Assembly: GCF_020783655.1 (NCBI RefSeq)
Contig: NZ_JAJGQH010000007.1
Coordinates: 1 to 64,000, forward strand
DNA: 64,000 bases
Direction of reading: 5' to 3'
Source: Xanthomonas melonis
GTDB lineage: Bacteria; Pseudomonadota; Gammaproteobacteria; Xanthomonadales; Xanthomonadaceae
Under the pieces are notes generated by a model. It was not told the origin of the DNA. It did not search any database and saw nothing but the letters and a program-made list of their open reading frames with translations. Below, piece after piece: positions 35,187-42,762 of the stretch (its first letter is position 1; every line of letters begins with the position of its first letter). Both the position numbers and the translations under genes were made by a program.

Positions 35187-35802
35187 TCTGCATCACGGGA
35201 AAGAGGGCGCCGCATCTGCGGCGCCCTCCTCTCAGGATCATCTTCGGCACTTCATTCGGACATACGACAATAGCCTGCCGCCGCAACTGTGCGCCAAGCT
35301 GGTCGAATCGTTTCTGACGCTAAGCGAATTCCATGAGCAGAATGGCCGAGGCGTACGCCCCGGGCTGGACGACAGCGCGTGGACAGAGCTGGATATCTCC
35401 AAACTGTCAGATCACGCATTTTTGAGCTTTTTCCGTTCTCTGATCAGCCAGGAACTCGCGCGCTACAACGCTGATGTCGGTCTCAGTATCGCGGTCCCAG
35501 ATAGCCCGCTTCTCAGCCCATTGATCCTCAAGCGTTATCGCTCCGGAAGCGATGAGAGCTTCCAGACGCATTTCGATTCGATAAATAGCGTCTGCGACCG
35601 GTACCTGGTATTCCTTTGGTATCTCAACGACGTTTCCGAAGGCGGAGAGACATGGTTCCCAGACCTGAACTGCGGGGTTGAACCTCGCGCCGGACGGCTC
35701 CTGATGTTTCCGCCATACTGGATGTACGCCCACCAAGGTAGACACCCCAAGAGCGGGGACAAATACATCCTTTCCACCTACCTACGCTTCCCGCAGCGTT
35801 GA
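35113..35802 (+). CDS. 2-oxoglutarate/Fe(II)-dependent oxygenase, prolyl-4-hydroxylase-like
   Basis: A predicted cytoplasmic hydroxylase using Fe(II), O2 and 2-oxoglutarate. The double-stranded beta-helix core shows ILKRYRSGSDESFQTHFD (HxD metal ligands at about 152-154 from the first ATG), FLWYLNDVSEGGETWFPD, and GRLLMFPPYWMYAHQGRHP with the distal His, followed by YILSTYL. The start is uncertain. The only upstream ATGs in frame (35113, 35140) lie inside the receptor gene, and a strong hairpin sits between them and the conserved part. Either translation starts within the receptor, or a non-ATG start is used near 35240, or the 5' end is eroded. Its stop abuts the convergent sulfotransferase stop with no gap. 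Confidence 0.82.
   Translation: MPPPTCGPTMPSAGTTGCVGLHDSDLHHGKEGAASAAPSSQDHLRHFIRTYDNSLPPQLCAKLVESFLTLSEFHEQNGRGVRPGLDDSAWTELDISKLSDHAFLSFFRSLISQELARYNADVGLSIAVPDSPLLSPLILKRYRSGSDESFQTHFDSINSVCDRYLVFLWYLNDVSEGGETWFPDLNCGVEPRAGRLLMFPPYWMYAHQGRHPKSGDKYILSTYLRFPQR
35203..35228 (+). terminator. Strong hairpin after the first TonB receptor, inside the oxygenase frame
   Basis: Perfect 11-base stem GAGGGCGCCGC / GCGGCGCCCTC with loop ATCT, 17 bases after the receptor stop. There is no T run. It probably limits read-through or processes the transcript before the oxygenase. Confidence 0.6.
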
Positions 35803-37593
35803 TTAGGCATAACCATAACGGCGACGCCAGGGCGCGAGAAGATCCAGGGTCTGCGGAGAAAAGTGGTGACGATAATTTTCCCATCGTCCTACTGCCTTGC
35901 CATTGATCGGCTCCACTACCTGCGCATAGCTGGGCGTGTTGATTCGCATGGTTCGTGATCTGGCAAGCGCCTGGAAATCAGTGATCGCATCAGTCCATGC
36001 AAGCTCCAGAAAGCGTAGCAACGGAGTAATCTCTGACGGCATATCACGCACCAGATCCTCGTAACGAATGACATGAATCGGGGCGTCAACCAACGCCCTA
36101 TGATGCTCCCAGTGCGACATCACCTTGACGTACGTCTCGGCAGACGACTCCAGCGTCGAGAACGAGAGGACGCCCCCACGCATACCGAATGCCTGCATGT
36201 AACAGCTCAGAACACAATCGCAGGGGTCGCGTAGCAAAAGAATATGTTTGGCCCGTGGGAACAGCCGCGCGATGAAAGGCACCCGCGTCAGATTCAGTGG
36301 GTACTTATCGACAAGAGCTTGCTGCACCGAGGTATATCGGGCAGCAACCTTGAAATAGACGCTTCGAGCCGCTGCGATTCGATCGTAGGAAAGAGCCGTC
36401 AGCCGATCATCAAGCCCGACGCCCGGATCGGCCGCCGCCGATGGCAAGGATGCGATCGCTTCCTCGAGCGCAGGACGCTCGTCCAGTATGGCTGTGGCCG
36501 GATGGGCATCGAGAATGCGCTCCAGCAGCGTGGTACCGGAGCGCGGGAAACCCACCAAAAACGTCGGATCCTCGAAACCATCATGTATCGGTTCCGCCCG
36601 CCAAGCGTCAGGGGCCGTAAAGGCCAACGCGTCATCTAGCCAAGCCAACGCATTATCACCTGCCCGATCAGGAAAACGGCATCGGTATGCGGCGATGGCG
36701 CGTTCGTGCGCCTGACCTAAGGCGACCATCGCTTCGTCGAAGTTGTTGTTCGCATCGGCATTCTTGGCCCGCTCGAACTCCAGTAGCGCCCCCAGTGCCC
36801 CCTCTCCCACCATCGCAAGTCCCGATTCCAGACAATTCTCAGCGGCTGCATGCCTGCTCCGGCGCCGCAACATGCGCCCCATGGCGAGCGCCTTCATGGG
36901 CGACATCTGGCCTGAGACAATTGTCTGGTGCTGAAGATGGGCATCAGCCTCGTCAAGGCGATTGAGCCTTTCGAGTAACAGGACAAGCTGTATCCGTAGT
37001 TCGATGGTTGCGTAGGTGTCGTCCAGCAGTTCTGCATACAGCGCGATCGCACGCTGCTCATGGCCGCAGTTGGCCAATAGCCAGGCGAAAGCTTCGCGCT
37101 GGGTGCGTGACATGTCCCGATCATCAAGGTGCATGAGGCACACATTTGCGTCATCGAAGCGCTCCAGCTCCATCAAACACTGGGAGTAAGCCAACGCGAC
37201 ATCGCAGGCATGTGGTTCCTGCCTCCAAGCGCAGCGCAAGCTTTCCTCGGCCTGCCCGAACCGTTGCAGATAAAGCAGCGCCAGTCCCCGCCCCAATTGA
37301 CAGGCAACTGCACCGGCGGCGCCGCATCGCATCGCGTCTTCAAACGCCATCAATGAACCCTGAAACTCTTCCAGCTCGAGCAGCAGGTTTCCAACATTGA
37401 TTAGATATGCGGGCTCATCCGGCTCAATTAGAGCCAGTTGCCAATACGCGTAACACGCATCTCGCAGCGCATTATCTCCGTGCAGCTTCTCGGCGAACCG
37501 GGACCAAGCGGCGCTATCGAGGGCATGCGGCGCCAGTCCGTCACGTATCCACGCTTGAATTGTTGCTTGATGCTCAGGCGGCAGGGAAATCAT
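35803..37593 (-). CDS. TPR-repeat sulfotransferase
   Basis: A 596-aa protein predicted to transfer sulfate from PAPS. Residues about 30-320 are helical TPR-like repeats (for example AYWQLALIEPDEPAYLINVG, LGRGLALLYLQRFGQAEESL), a likely substrate-binding scaffold. The C-terminal part is a sulfotransferase with the 5'-phosphosulfate loop FLVGFPRSGTTLLERIL (about 344-360), then a region with LLLRDPCDCVLSCYM resembling the 3'-phosphate site, and VIRYEDLVRDM. Its layout resembles tyrosylprotein-type sulfotransferases joined to TPRs. There is no signal peptide, so it is cytoplasmic. Sampled lines are about 57% GC, lower than neighbours. It is convergent with the oxygenase and lies downstream of the second TonB receptor on the same strand, behind a terminator. 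Confidence 0.88.
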   Translation of the reverse strand: MISLPPEHQATIQAWIRDGLAPHALDSAAWSRFAEKLHGDNALRDACYAYWQLALIEPDEPAYLINVGNLLLELEEFQGSLMAFEDAMRCGAAGAVACQLGRGLALLYLQRFGQAEESLRCAWRQEPHACDVALAYSQCLMELERFDDANVCLMHLDDRDMSRTQREAFAWLLANCGHEQRAIALYAELLDDTYATIELRIQLVLLLERLNRLDEADAHLQHQTIVSGQMSPMKALAMGRMLRRRSRHAAAENCLESGLAMVGEGALGALLEFERAKNADANNNFDEAMVALGQAHERAIAAYRCRFPDRAGDNALAWLDDALAFTAPDAWRAEPIHDGFEDPTFLVGFPRSGTTLLERILDAHPATAILDERPALEEAIASLPSAAADPGVGLDDRLTALSYDRIAAARSVYFKVAARYTSVQQALVDKYPLNLTRVPFIARLFPRAKHILLLRDPCDCVLSCYMQAFGMRGGVLSFSTLESSAETYVKVMSHWEHHRALVDAPIHVIRYEDLVRDMPSEITPLLRFLELAWTDAITDFQALARSRTMRINTPSYAQVVEPINGKAVGRWENYRHHFSPQTLDLLAPWRRRYGYA

Positions 37594-37730
37594 TCACGGA
37601 TGATCTCACACTGCCACGTCGTGATGGCTGCCAGGGCCAATGGCTACTGGTCATAACGGCATTGCTGTATCACACGATCTGCTTGTACTCAGCCAGAACA
37701 GTCCGCAATGCTCGGGGATGTGGATTGCAT

Positions 37731-37760
37731 AAAAAACTACGCCCCCATGCGGGGGCGTAG
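37731..37760 (-). terminator. Rho-independent terminator of the second TonB receptor
   Basis: On the minus strand a ten-base stem CTACGCCCCC / GGGGGCGTAG, loop GCAT, then six T (37736-37731). Confidence 0.88.
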
Positions 37761-37788
37761 CTGCGCTTAAATCCTCAACGGCCTCTTA

Positions 37789-40752
37789 TCAGAAGCGCTG
37801 GGTGTAACGCATGTACAGGAAGCGACCGATGTCGAACCCGCCGAAGTAAGACACATTGGAACTCGGCTGGCTGTACAGAGTCGGGCCGACGCGGTCGAAC
37901 ACATTGTTGGCGCCGGCGGCAATGGTCGCGTTCCACGGCGCATTCCAACGCACCTGGACGTCGTTGAAGATGGTCGCGCCACGCTCGTTGGTGGGATTGC
38001 CGACCGAAACGCCCTGATTGTTGGGCGCGCGGTAATTCGGATCGCTGCACTCGTCCGGGAACAACGACGCACTCAGGCAGCTTTCTTTCAGGCCGGAGAA
38101 GTAACGCACCGTCCAGCTGGCACCGAAATCGCCCTTATCCCAATTCAATGCAACGTTGGAACGGATACGGAAGTGGGTACCGGTGGTGGTGCCCGCCCAG
38201 CCCACGCCCGTGAACGGGTTCGGGTTGGTGACCGGATTGCGAGTCGTCACCAGCTCATCGCGACTGGTGTAGGTGGTCGTCCACTTGATGCCGAACGTAC
38301 CGACCGTATCGGTCGCCAGACGGTAACCCAGGTCCAGATCGTAGCCCTCGACCTCACGATAACCTGCGTTGATCGAGGTCCGGTTCAAGGTATTGACGAT
38401 ACCGCTGACCGGGTCACGGGTGAACGCGTTGCAACGCTCGGCGATTCCGTTGATGTAGCAGTCGTTGAGGATCAGATTCGCGGTGTCGCCGATGATGGTG
38501 TTCTCGACGCGGATCTGCCACCAGTCTAGCGAGACGTTCAGACCGCTCACGAAGCCCGGGCTCCACACGAAGCCCAAGGTCTTGGAGGTGGAGGTCTCCG
38601 GGACCAACTGGTCGTTGGAACCTGACAGGAACGGCACGGGCGTCTGGGACGAGGCTGCCGTGGTCGGCACGAAGCCCTGGGCCTGCTGACGGAAAGTGGC
38701 AGCGCTGACCGGCAGAGCGGCAGCGCAGCGTGCGCGGACCGCAGCACTGGTACGGGAAGCGCCGAACTGGACGTCGCAAGGATCGGTGTAGGAATCGAAC
38801 GACTGCGAGCCACCGGAGTAAAGATCGGAGATCGTCGGCGCGCGGAAGCCCTCTGCCCAGGTACCGCGAACCAGCAGCGAGTCGATCGGCTTCCACTTGA
38901 AGCCGAACTTGCTGTTCACGGTGTCGCCGAAAGTGTTGTAGTCGGAGTACCGGGACGCCAGGCTCAGGCTCAGCTCACGCGCAAACGGCAGATCGGCCAG
39001 CAGCGGCACGTTGAACTCGGCATAGACTTCTTCCACCTTGTAGCTGCCACCGGTGGGGAAGTTGGCCAGGCCAGAGGTGTTACCCGACTGCGCGAGCGCA
39101 TCAGGACTGAACTCACCCTCCTCCTTACGCTGCTCGGCACCCACGGCGAAACCGAGGTCGCCGGCAGGCAGGGAGAACAGGCTACCCGCCAGGTTGGCCG
39201 TGATCACCTTGGTCTTGGTGTTGGCGGTTGCGTGAGTGGTGGGGATCAGGAAGTCCTGCAGCGCCTGGTTACCGGTAAAAGCACCCGGTCCGGTCAGACC
39301 GGCGGCGATGAACGGATTGAACGGGACGCACTGCGCCAGTGCGATCGGAGCAGCGGCGGAGCCGCACTGCGCAACGCCCTGTGCATTGATGAACGACGGA
39401 CCGACAGCCGCACGCAAGGAGGTGAGGTTGAGATCGCCGTAGCCGCTCTGCACCAGCTTGTTGTTGTTGTACAGGTAGCCAACATCCCAGTCGAAGATGC
39501 GCTCGCCGATGTTGAACGAACCATCGAACGCGCCCGAGAAACGATAGGTGGTGAGGTCTGCACGCGTGGTGCGCGGCACTTCGGTCGTGCGACGCCACCA
39601 GTTGGGGATCTCGCGATCGAGTGGATTGAACGCGCTATCGGCCGAGATCGGCGAACCGAATGCCAGCGCCTGGTAGGGGTAGCCCGCGATCTGGCGTTCC
39701 GAATCACGGTTGCTGTACAGCACGTTGGTGCGGAAGCGCACGTTCTCGGTCACGTCGTACGAGCCATCCACGAACAGCGACCGGCGCTCCTGCGGCGTAC
39801 GCAGGTCGGTCCAGCGATTGGTGTTGGTCTTGTCCTGCGTAACCAACTGGTCGGTGTTCTGCAGGCGGTAGTCGGCCGGATTGTTCGGATTTCCACCATC
39901 GCGCACCAGAACGCGAACTTCCCGATTCGGATTGGTCGCCGTCGCGGTGGCTGGATACCGGACGTTGGGAAGTGCGTCAGCCGGACGGCTCACGAATCCA
40001 CCGAACTCACCCACGGCAGTCCAGGCGAAATCGGGGTGGTTGGATGAACGCGGAAACTCCGAATACGGACGGTCGGAGGCTGCAACCCGGTCTTCCTTCG
40101 CGTACTCGACGCCGACGGTCAGCGTCCCACGCTCGCCGGTCACGCCCATCACGAAATCGGCGTTGGTCGTCTCGCCGTCGCCTTGCGAATACTGGCCGTA
40201 GTACACGTTGCCGGTCGCGCCGTCAAAGTTGGTGCGAGTGATGATGTTGATGACGCCAGCGATGGCGTCGGAGCCGTAGATCGAGGAAGCGCCGTCCTTC
40301 AGCACTTCGATGCGATCGATCGACGAGACCGGCACAGTGGAGATGTCCTGCAGGCCGTCGGTGGTGATGCCCAGGCGCTTGCCATTGACCAGCACCAAAG
40401 TACGCGCCGCGCCAAGATCGCGCAGGCTGATGTACGTACCACCGGTTGCTTCACCAGAAGAAAGCGGCGATGCGCGGCTGATCGGCGGCGTGCCGACCGC
40501 GCTGATGTTTTGCAGGATGTCGGCAACCGACGAGAAACCCTGCTTCTCGATGTCGGCGCGGCTGACCGTCAGGATCGGCTGAGCCGTTTCGGTGTCGACT
40601 TGCCGGATGCGCGACCCGGTCACCTCGATGCGATCGAGGTTGGTCGCCCCGGCATCCTGCGCCATCGCCACCGATGGCAATGCCGAAGCGGAAGCGCCGA
40701 CCGCGATGGCGAACGAAATCGCGTCGCGCAGCTTGCTGGTTTTGTACATCAT
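37789..40752 (-). CDS. TonB-dependent outer-membrane receptor (second of an opposed pair)
   Basis: A 987-aa outer-membrane receptor. It has a signal peptide ending SVAMAQ (about residue 32) and a plug with LDRIEVTGSRIRQVDTETAQP, YISLRDLGAARTLVLVNGKRLG and RIEVLKDGASSIYGSDAIAG. A 22-strand-type barrel ends GRFLYMRYTQRF. Extracellular loops contain Cys pairs (CGSAAAPIALAQC, CDVQFGASRTSAAVRARC, CYINGIAERC). Start: ATG at 40752, next to a second ATG, with GGAGAGAGAG upstream. That leader and the first codons closely match the first receptor, so both come from a common ancestor. It has its own terminator. The ligand is unknown. Confidence 0.93.
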   Translation of the reverse strand: MMYKTSKLRDAISFAIAVGASASALPSVAMAQDAGATNLDRIEVTGSRIRQVDTETAQPILTVSRADIEKQGFSSVADILQNISAVGTPPISRASPLSSGEATGGTYISLRDLGAARTLVLVNGKRLGITTDGLQDISTVPVSSIDRIEVLKDGASSIYGSDAIAGVINIITRTNFDGATGNVYYGQYSQGDGETTNADFVMGVTGERGTLTVGVEYAKEDRVAASDRPYSEFPRSSNHPDFAWTAVGEFGGFVSRPADALPNVRYPATATATNPNREVRVLVRDGGNPNNPADYRLQNTDQLVTQDKTNTNRWTDLRTPQERRSLFVDGSYDVTENVRFRTNVLYSNRDSERQIAGYPYQALAFGSPISADSAFNPLDREIPNWWRRTTEVPRTTRADLTTYRFSGAFDGSFNIGERIFDWDVGYLYNNNKLVQSGYGDLNLTSLRAAVGPSFINAQGVAQCGSAAAPIALAQCVPFNPFIAAGLTGPGAFTGNQALQDFLIPTTHATANTKTKVITANLAGSLFSLPAGDLGFAVGAEQRKEEGEFSPDALAQSGNTSGLANFPTGGSYKVEEVYAEFNVPLLADLPFARELSLSLASRYSDYNTFGDTVNSKFGFKWKPIDSLLVRGTWAEGFRAPTISDLYSGGSQSFDSYTDPCDVQFGASRTSAAVRARCAAALPVSAATFRQQAQGFVPTTAASSQTPVPFLSGSNDQLVPETSTSKTLGFVWSPGFVSGLNVSLDWWQIRVENTIIGDTANLILNDCYINGIAERCNAFTRDPVSGIVNTLNRTSINAGYREVEGYDLDLGYRLATDTVGTFGIKWTTTYTSRDELVTTRNPVTNPNPFTGVGWAGTTTGTHFRIRSNVALNWDKGDFGASWTVRYFSGLKESCLSASLFPDECSDPNYRAPNNQGVSVGNPTNERGATIFNDVQVRWNAPWNATIAAGANNVFDRVGPTLYSQPSSNVSYFGGFDIGRFLYMRYTQRF

Positions 40753-41093
40753 TGAGCTCTCTCTCCAAGATCTTGGTAATGGCGTGAAGAACAAGCCTTC
40801 GGGGGATCGAAAAGCGAGCCCAAAACGAAGGTTGCGCTGATAGTAGCCATCAAGTTGGAGAAATTAAAGATGCGTTAACAAAAAATTGTGCTGTCGTGAA
40901 TTTCAGCCCTTATTCAGTTACATAGATTGTTCTGAAAACCGCTAAAGAAGAACGCTGCGCGGCCGCTAACGTCTGGGACCTCTGCCTATCGCCCGAGCAT
41001 CATTCGACAGCGCGGACTACCGCGACCGTGTTCTCAGCCACTCAAGCCAGGCAGTGCTCGCGCCACATCCTTGCAACACTCACGACATTCGAC
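40753..41093. other. Intergenic region upstream of the second receptor, AT-rich
   Basis: No gene. AT-rich between about 40855 and 40945. It holds the shared receptor motif (40861-40878). The rest separates the receptor from the TetR gene's 3' end. Confidence 0.6.
40861..40878 (-). promoter_or_regulatory. Upstream motif shared with the opposing TonB receptor gene
   Basis: On the minus strand TTAACG-CAT-CTTTAATTT, 15 of 18 bases identical to the motif before the first receptor and at nearly the same distance (about 108 bp) from the ATG. Confidence 0.55.
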
Positions 41094-41702
41094 TCACCCG
41101 GGGATCAGGGTTTGAATCACGTGCTCTACATAGGCTTCAAAGTCTTCGCGGGCCTGCTTGGGCTGCTGGAGCTGCAGCGATAGCTGCAGGAAGCCGACAT
41201 AGGCGGCATAGGCCAGGCGGGCGCGGTGCTGGGCGTCGGTACGCGACAGGCCGGCCTGGCGGAACGAGGCGATCAGGTAATCGAGGCGGCGTTGCGAAAC
41301 GCGGTCGATGACCGGGCGTACCGCGGGGTGATCGAGCGCCTTGAGCAACTCGCTATAGATGACATGCGGGGTGACTTCGTGGGCCACCAGCTGGAAGAGC
41401 GCGCGCAGGCGGGCACTGGGATCGGGCACGTCTTCCAGGCTGCCGAAGACCTCTTTCTGTTCGAAGATTTCCCAGCGCTCCAGGGCGGCCTGCAGCAGCG
41501 CGTCGCGCGAAGGAAAATGCCAATAGAAGCTGCCCTTGGTGACTCCCAGGCGGCGCGCGAGCGGCTCCACTGCCACCGCACCGACGCCTTGCTCGGCGAT
41601 CAGGTCCAGCGCGGCCTGCGCCCAATCGTCGGCGCTGAGGCGGTTGCCGCGACCTGAGCTGGCGCGGGGCGTGGTGGAGCTGGAGTCGATGATGTCGTTC
41701 AT
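41094..41702 (-). CDS. TetR-family transcriptional regulator of the hydrolase-fadE operon
   Basis: A 202-aa TetR-type repressor. The N-terminal HTH reads WAQAALDLIAEQGVGAVAVEPLARRLGVTKGSFYWHFPSRDALLQAAL (given by its ends; HTH at about 30-65). The C-terminal ligand-binding part is helical, ending in YVEHVIQTLIPG. The frame extends to 41762, but the ATG at 41702 is the likely start. It is divergent from an alpha/beta hydrolase-fadE operon with about 136 bp between. That gap holds several CATAC/GTATG half-sites and two palindromes. By context it should sense an acyl-CoA or fatty acid and repress fadE; this is inference. Confidence 0.9.
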   Translation of the reverse strand: MNDIIDSSSTTPRASSGRGNRLSADDWAQAALDLIAEQGVGAVAVEPLARRLGVTKGSFYWHFPSRDALLQAALERWEIFEQKEVFGSLEDVPDPSARLRALFQLVAHEVTPHVIYSELLKALDHPAVRPVIDRVSQRRLDYLIASFRQAGLSRTDAQHRARLAYAAYVGFLQLSLQLQQPKQAREDFEAYVEHVIQTLIPG

Positions 41703-41788
41703 TCGACGATTTAACCATACGCTTGAGTCAGTTGCAGTATGCGTCACATATCTGGCACCCACCCGACACGATTCAATGGCTTAACCTT

Positions 41789-41842
41789 CCATACTAGGCA
41801 GTATTGACATCGACGGAGTGGCATCCATACCATTAGGTATGG
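41789..41842 (+). promoter_or_regulatory. Promoter with two TetR-type palindromic operators before the hydrolase-fadE operon
   Basis: -35 TTGACA (41804-41809), 18-base spacer, -10 TACCAT (41828-41833), start about 41839-41840. The palindrome CCATACC-ATTA-GGTATGG (41825-41842) covers the -10 and the start codon. ATACT-AGGC-AGTAT (41791-41804) abuts the -35. Both carry the half-site ATAC/GTAT, as expected for one dimeric TetR repressor. Confidence 0.65.
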
Positions 41843-42762
41843 TCAGCTCATCTCCTACCCTAGCCGAAGCTGCAATCGTGTCCAGCGTCCACGCTGGCGA
41901 TGTGCGGCTGGCGGTATCGGTGCGGGGCCCGACGCGGGCGCCGACGGTTCTGCTCGCGCATGGCTTCGGGCAAACCCGCCATGCCTGGGAAGCAACGGCA
42001 GTCGCACTCGCCGAGGCGGGTTATCGGGCGCTTTCCTACGACGCGCGTGGGCATGGGGATTCAAGCGCAAACGCGGCGCAGCTGCCCTACTCGCCGGCGC
42101 AGTTCACCGACGATCTGATCGTGCTCGCTGGTGAGCAGGCCGAGCCGCCGGTACTGGTGGCGGCCTCGATGGGCGGCTTGTTCGGACTGCTTGCCGAAGC
42201 GCGCTGGCCGGGACTGTTTCGCGCACTCGTGCTGGTCGACATCACGCCGCGCTGGGACGTCACGGGCGTGGAGCGCATCCTGCGCTTCATGACCGCGCAT
42301 CCGGACGGCTTCGTGTCGCTGGATGCCGCCGCCGATGCGATCGCCGCCTACCTGCCGCATCGCCCACGCAAGAGCGCAGATCAGCTGAGGGCGCTGTTGC
42401 GCCCGCGCCAGGACGGCCGCTGGCAGTGGCACTGGGACCCACGCCTTGTCGAGGAATTGGCCGGGCAGGATGCGCAAATGCAGCAACACGCACTGCTGGA
42501 TGCGGCAGCGCAGGTGCGTTGCCCGATGCTGCTGATCAGCGGCGGCCGCAGCGACCTGGTCACACCGGCCACCATCAACGAATTCCTGTCGATCGCCCAG
42601 CATGCGCAGCATGTGCAGCTGCCCGATGCAACGCACATGCTCGCTGGCGACGACAACACCACGTTTACCGCCACCGTGTTGCATTATCTGGACGCACTGC
42701 CCCCGGTTGGCACCATCGCAGCGTCCAACATCACCGAGCATGTCACTGGAGCAAGACCATGA
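41839..42762 (+). CDS. Alpha/beta hydrolase, first gene of the fadE operon
   Basis: A 307-aa cytoplasmic alpha/beta hydrolase. It shows LLAHGFGQTRHAWEATA (oxyanion region), YDARGHGDS, the elbow VLVAASMGGLFG in which the usual first Gly is Ala (Ser about 114), LISGGRSDLVTP (acid) and LPDATHMLAGDD (His). It probably acts on an acyl ester or thioester, given its neighbours. Start: ATG 41839 is chosen because the promoter places transcription initiation there (a leaderless message). A GTG at 41818 and a GTG at 41879 are alternatives. Its stop overlaps fadE by ATGA. Confidence 0.85.
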   Translation: MVSSSPTLAEAAIVSSVHAGDVRLAVSVRGPTRAPTVLLAHGFGQTRHAWEATAVALAEAGYRALSYDARGHGDSSANAAQLPYSPAQFTDDLIVLAGEQAEPPVLVAASMGGLFGLLAEARWPGLFRALVLVDITPRWDVTGVERILRFMTAHPDGFVSLDAAADAIAAYLPHRPRKSADQLRALLRPRQDGRWQWHWDPRLVEELAGQDAQMQQHALLDAAAQVRCPMLLISGGRSDLVTPATINEFLSIAQHAQHVQLPDATHMLAGDDNTTFTATVLHYLDALPPVGTIAASNITEHVTGARP

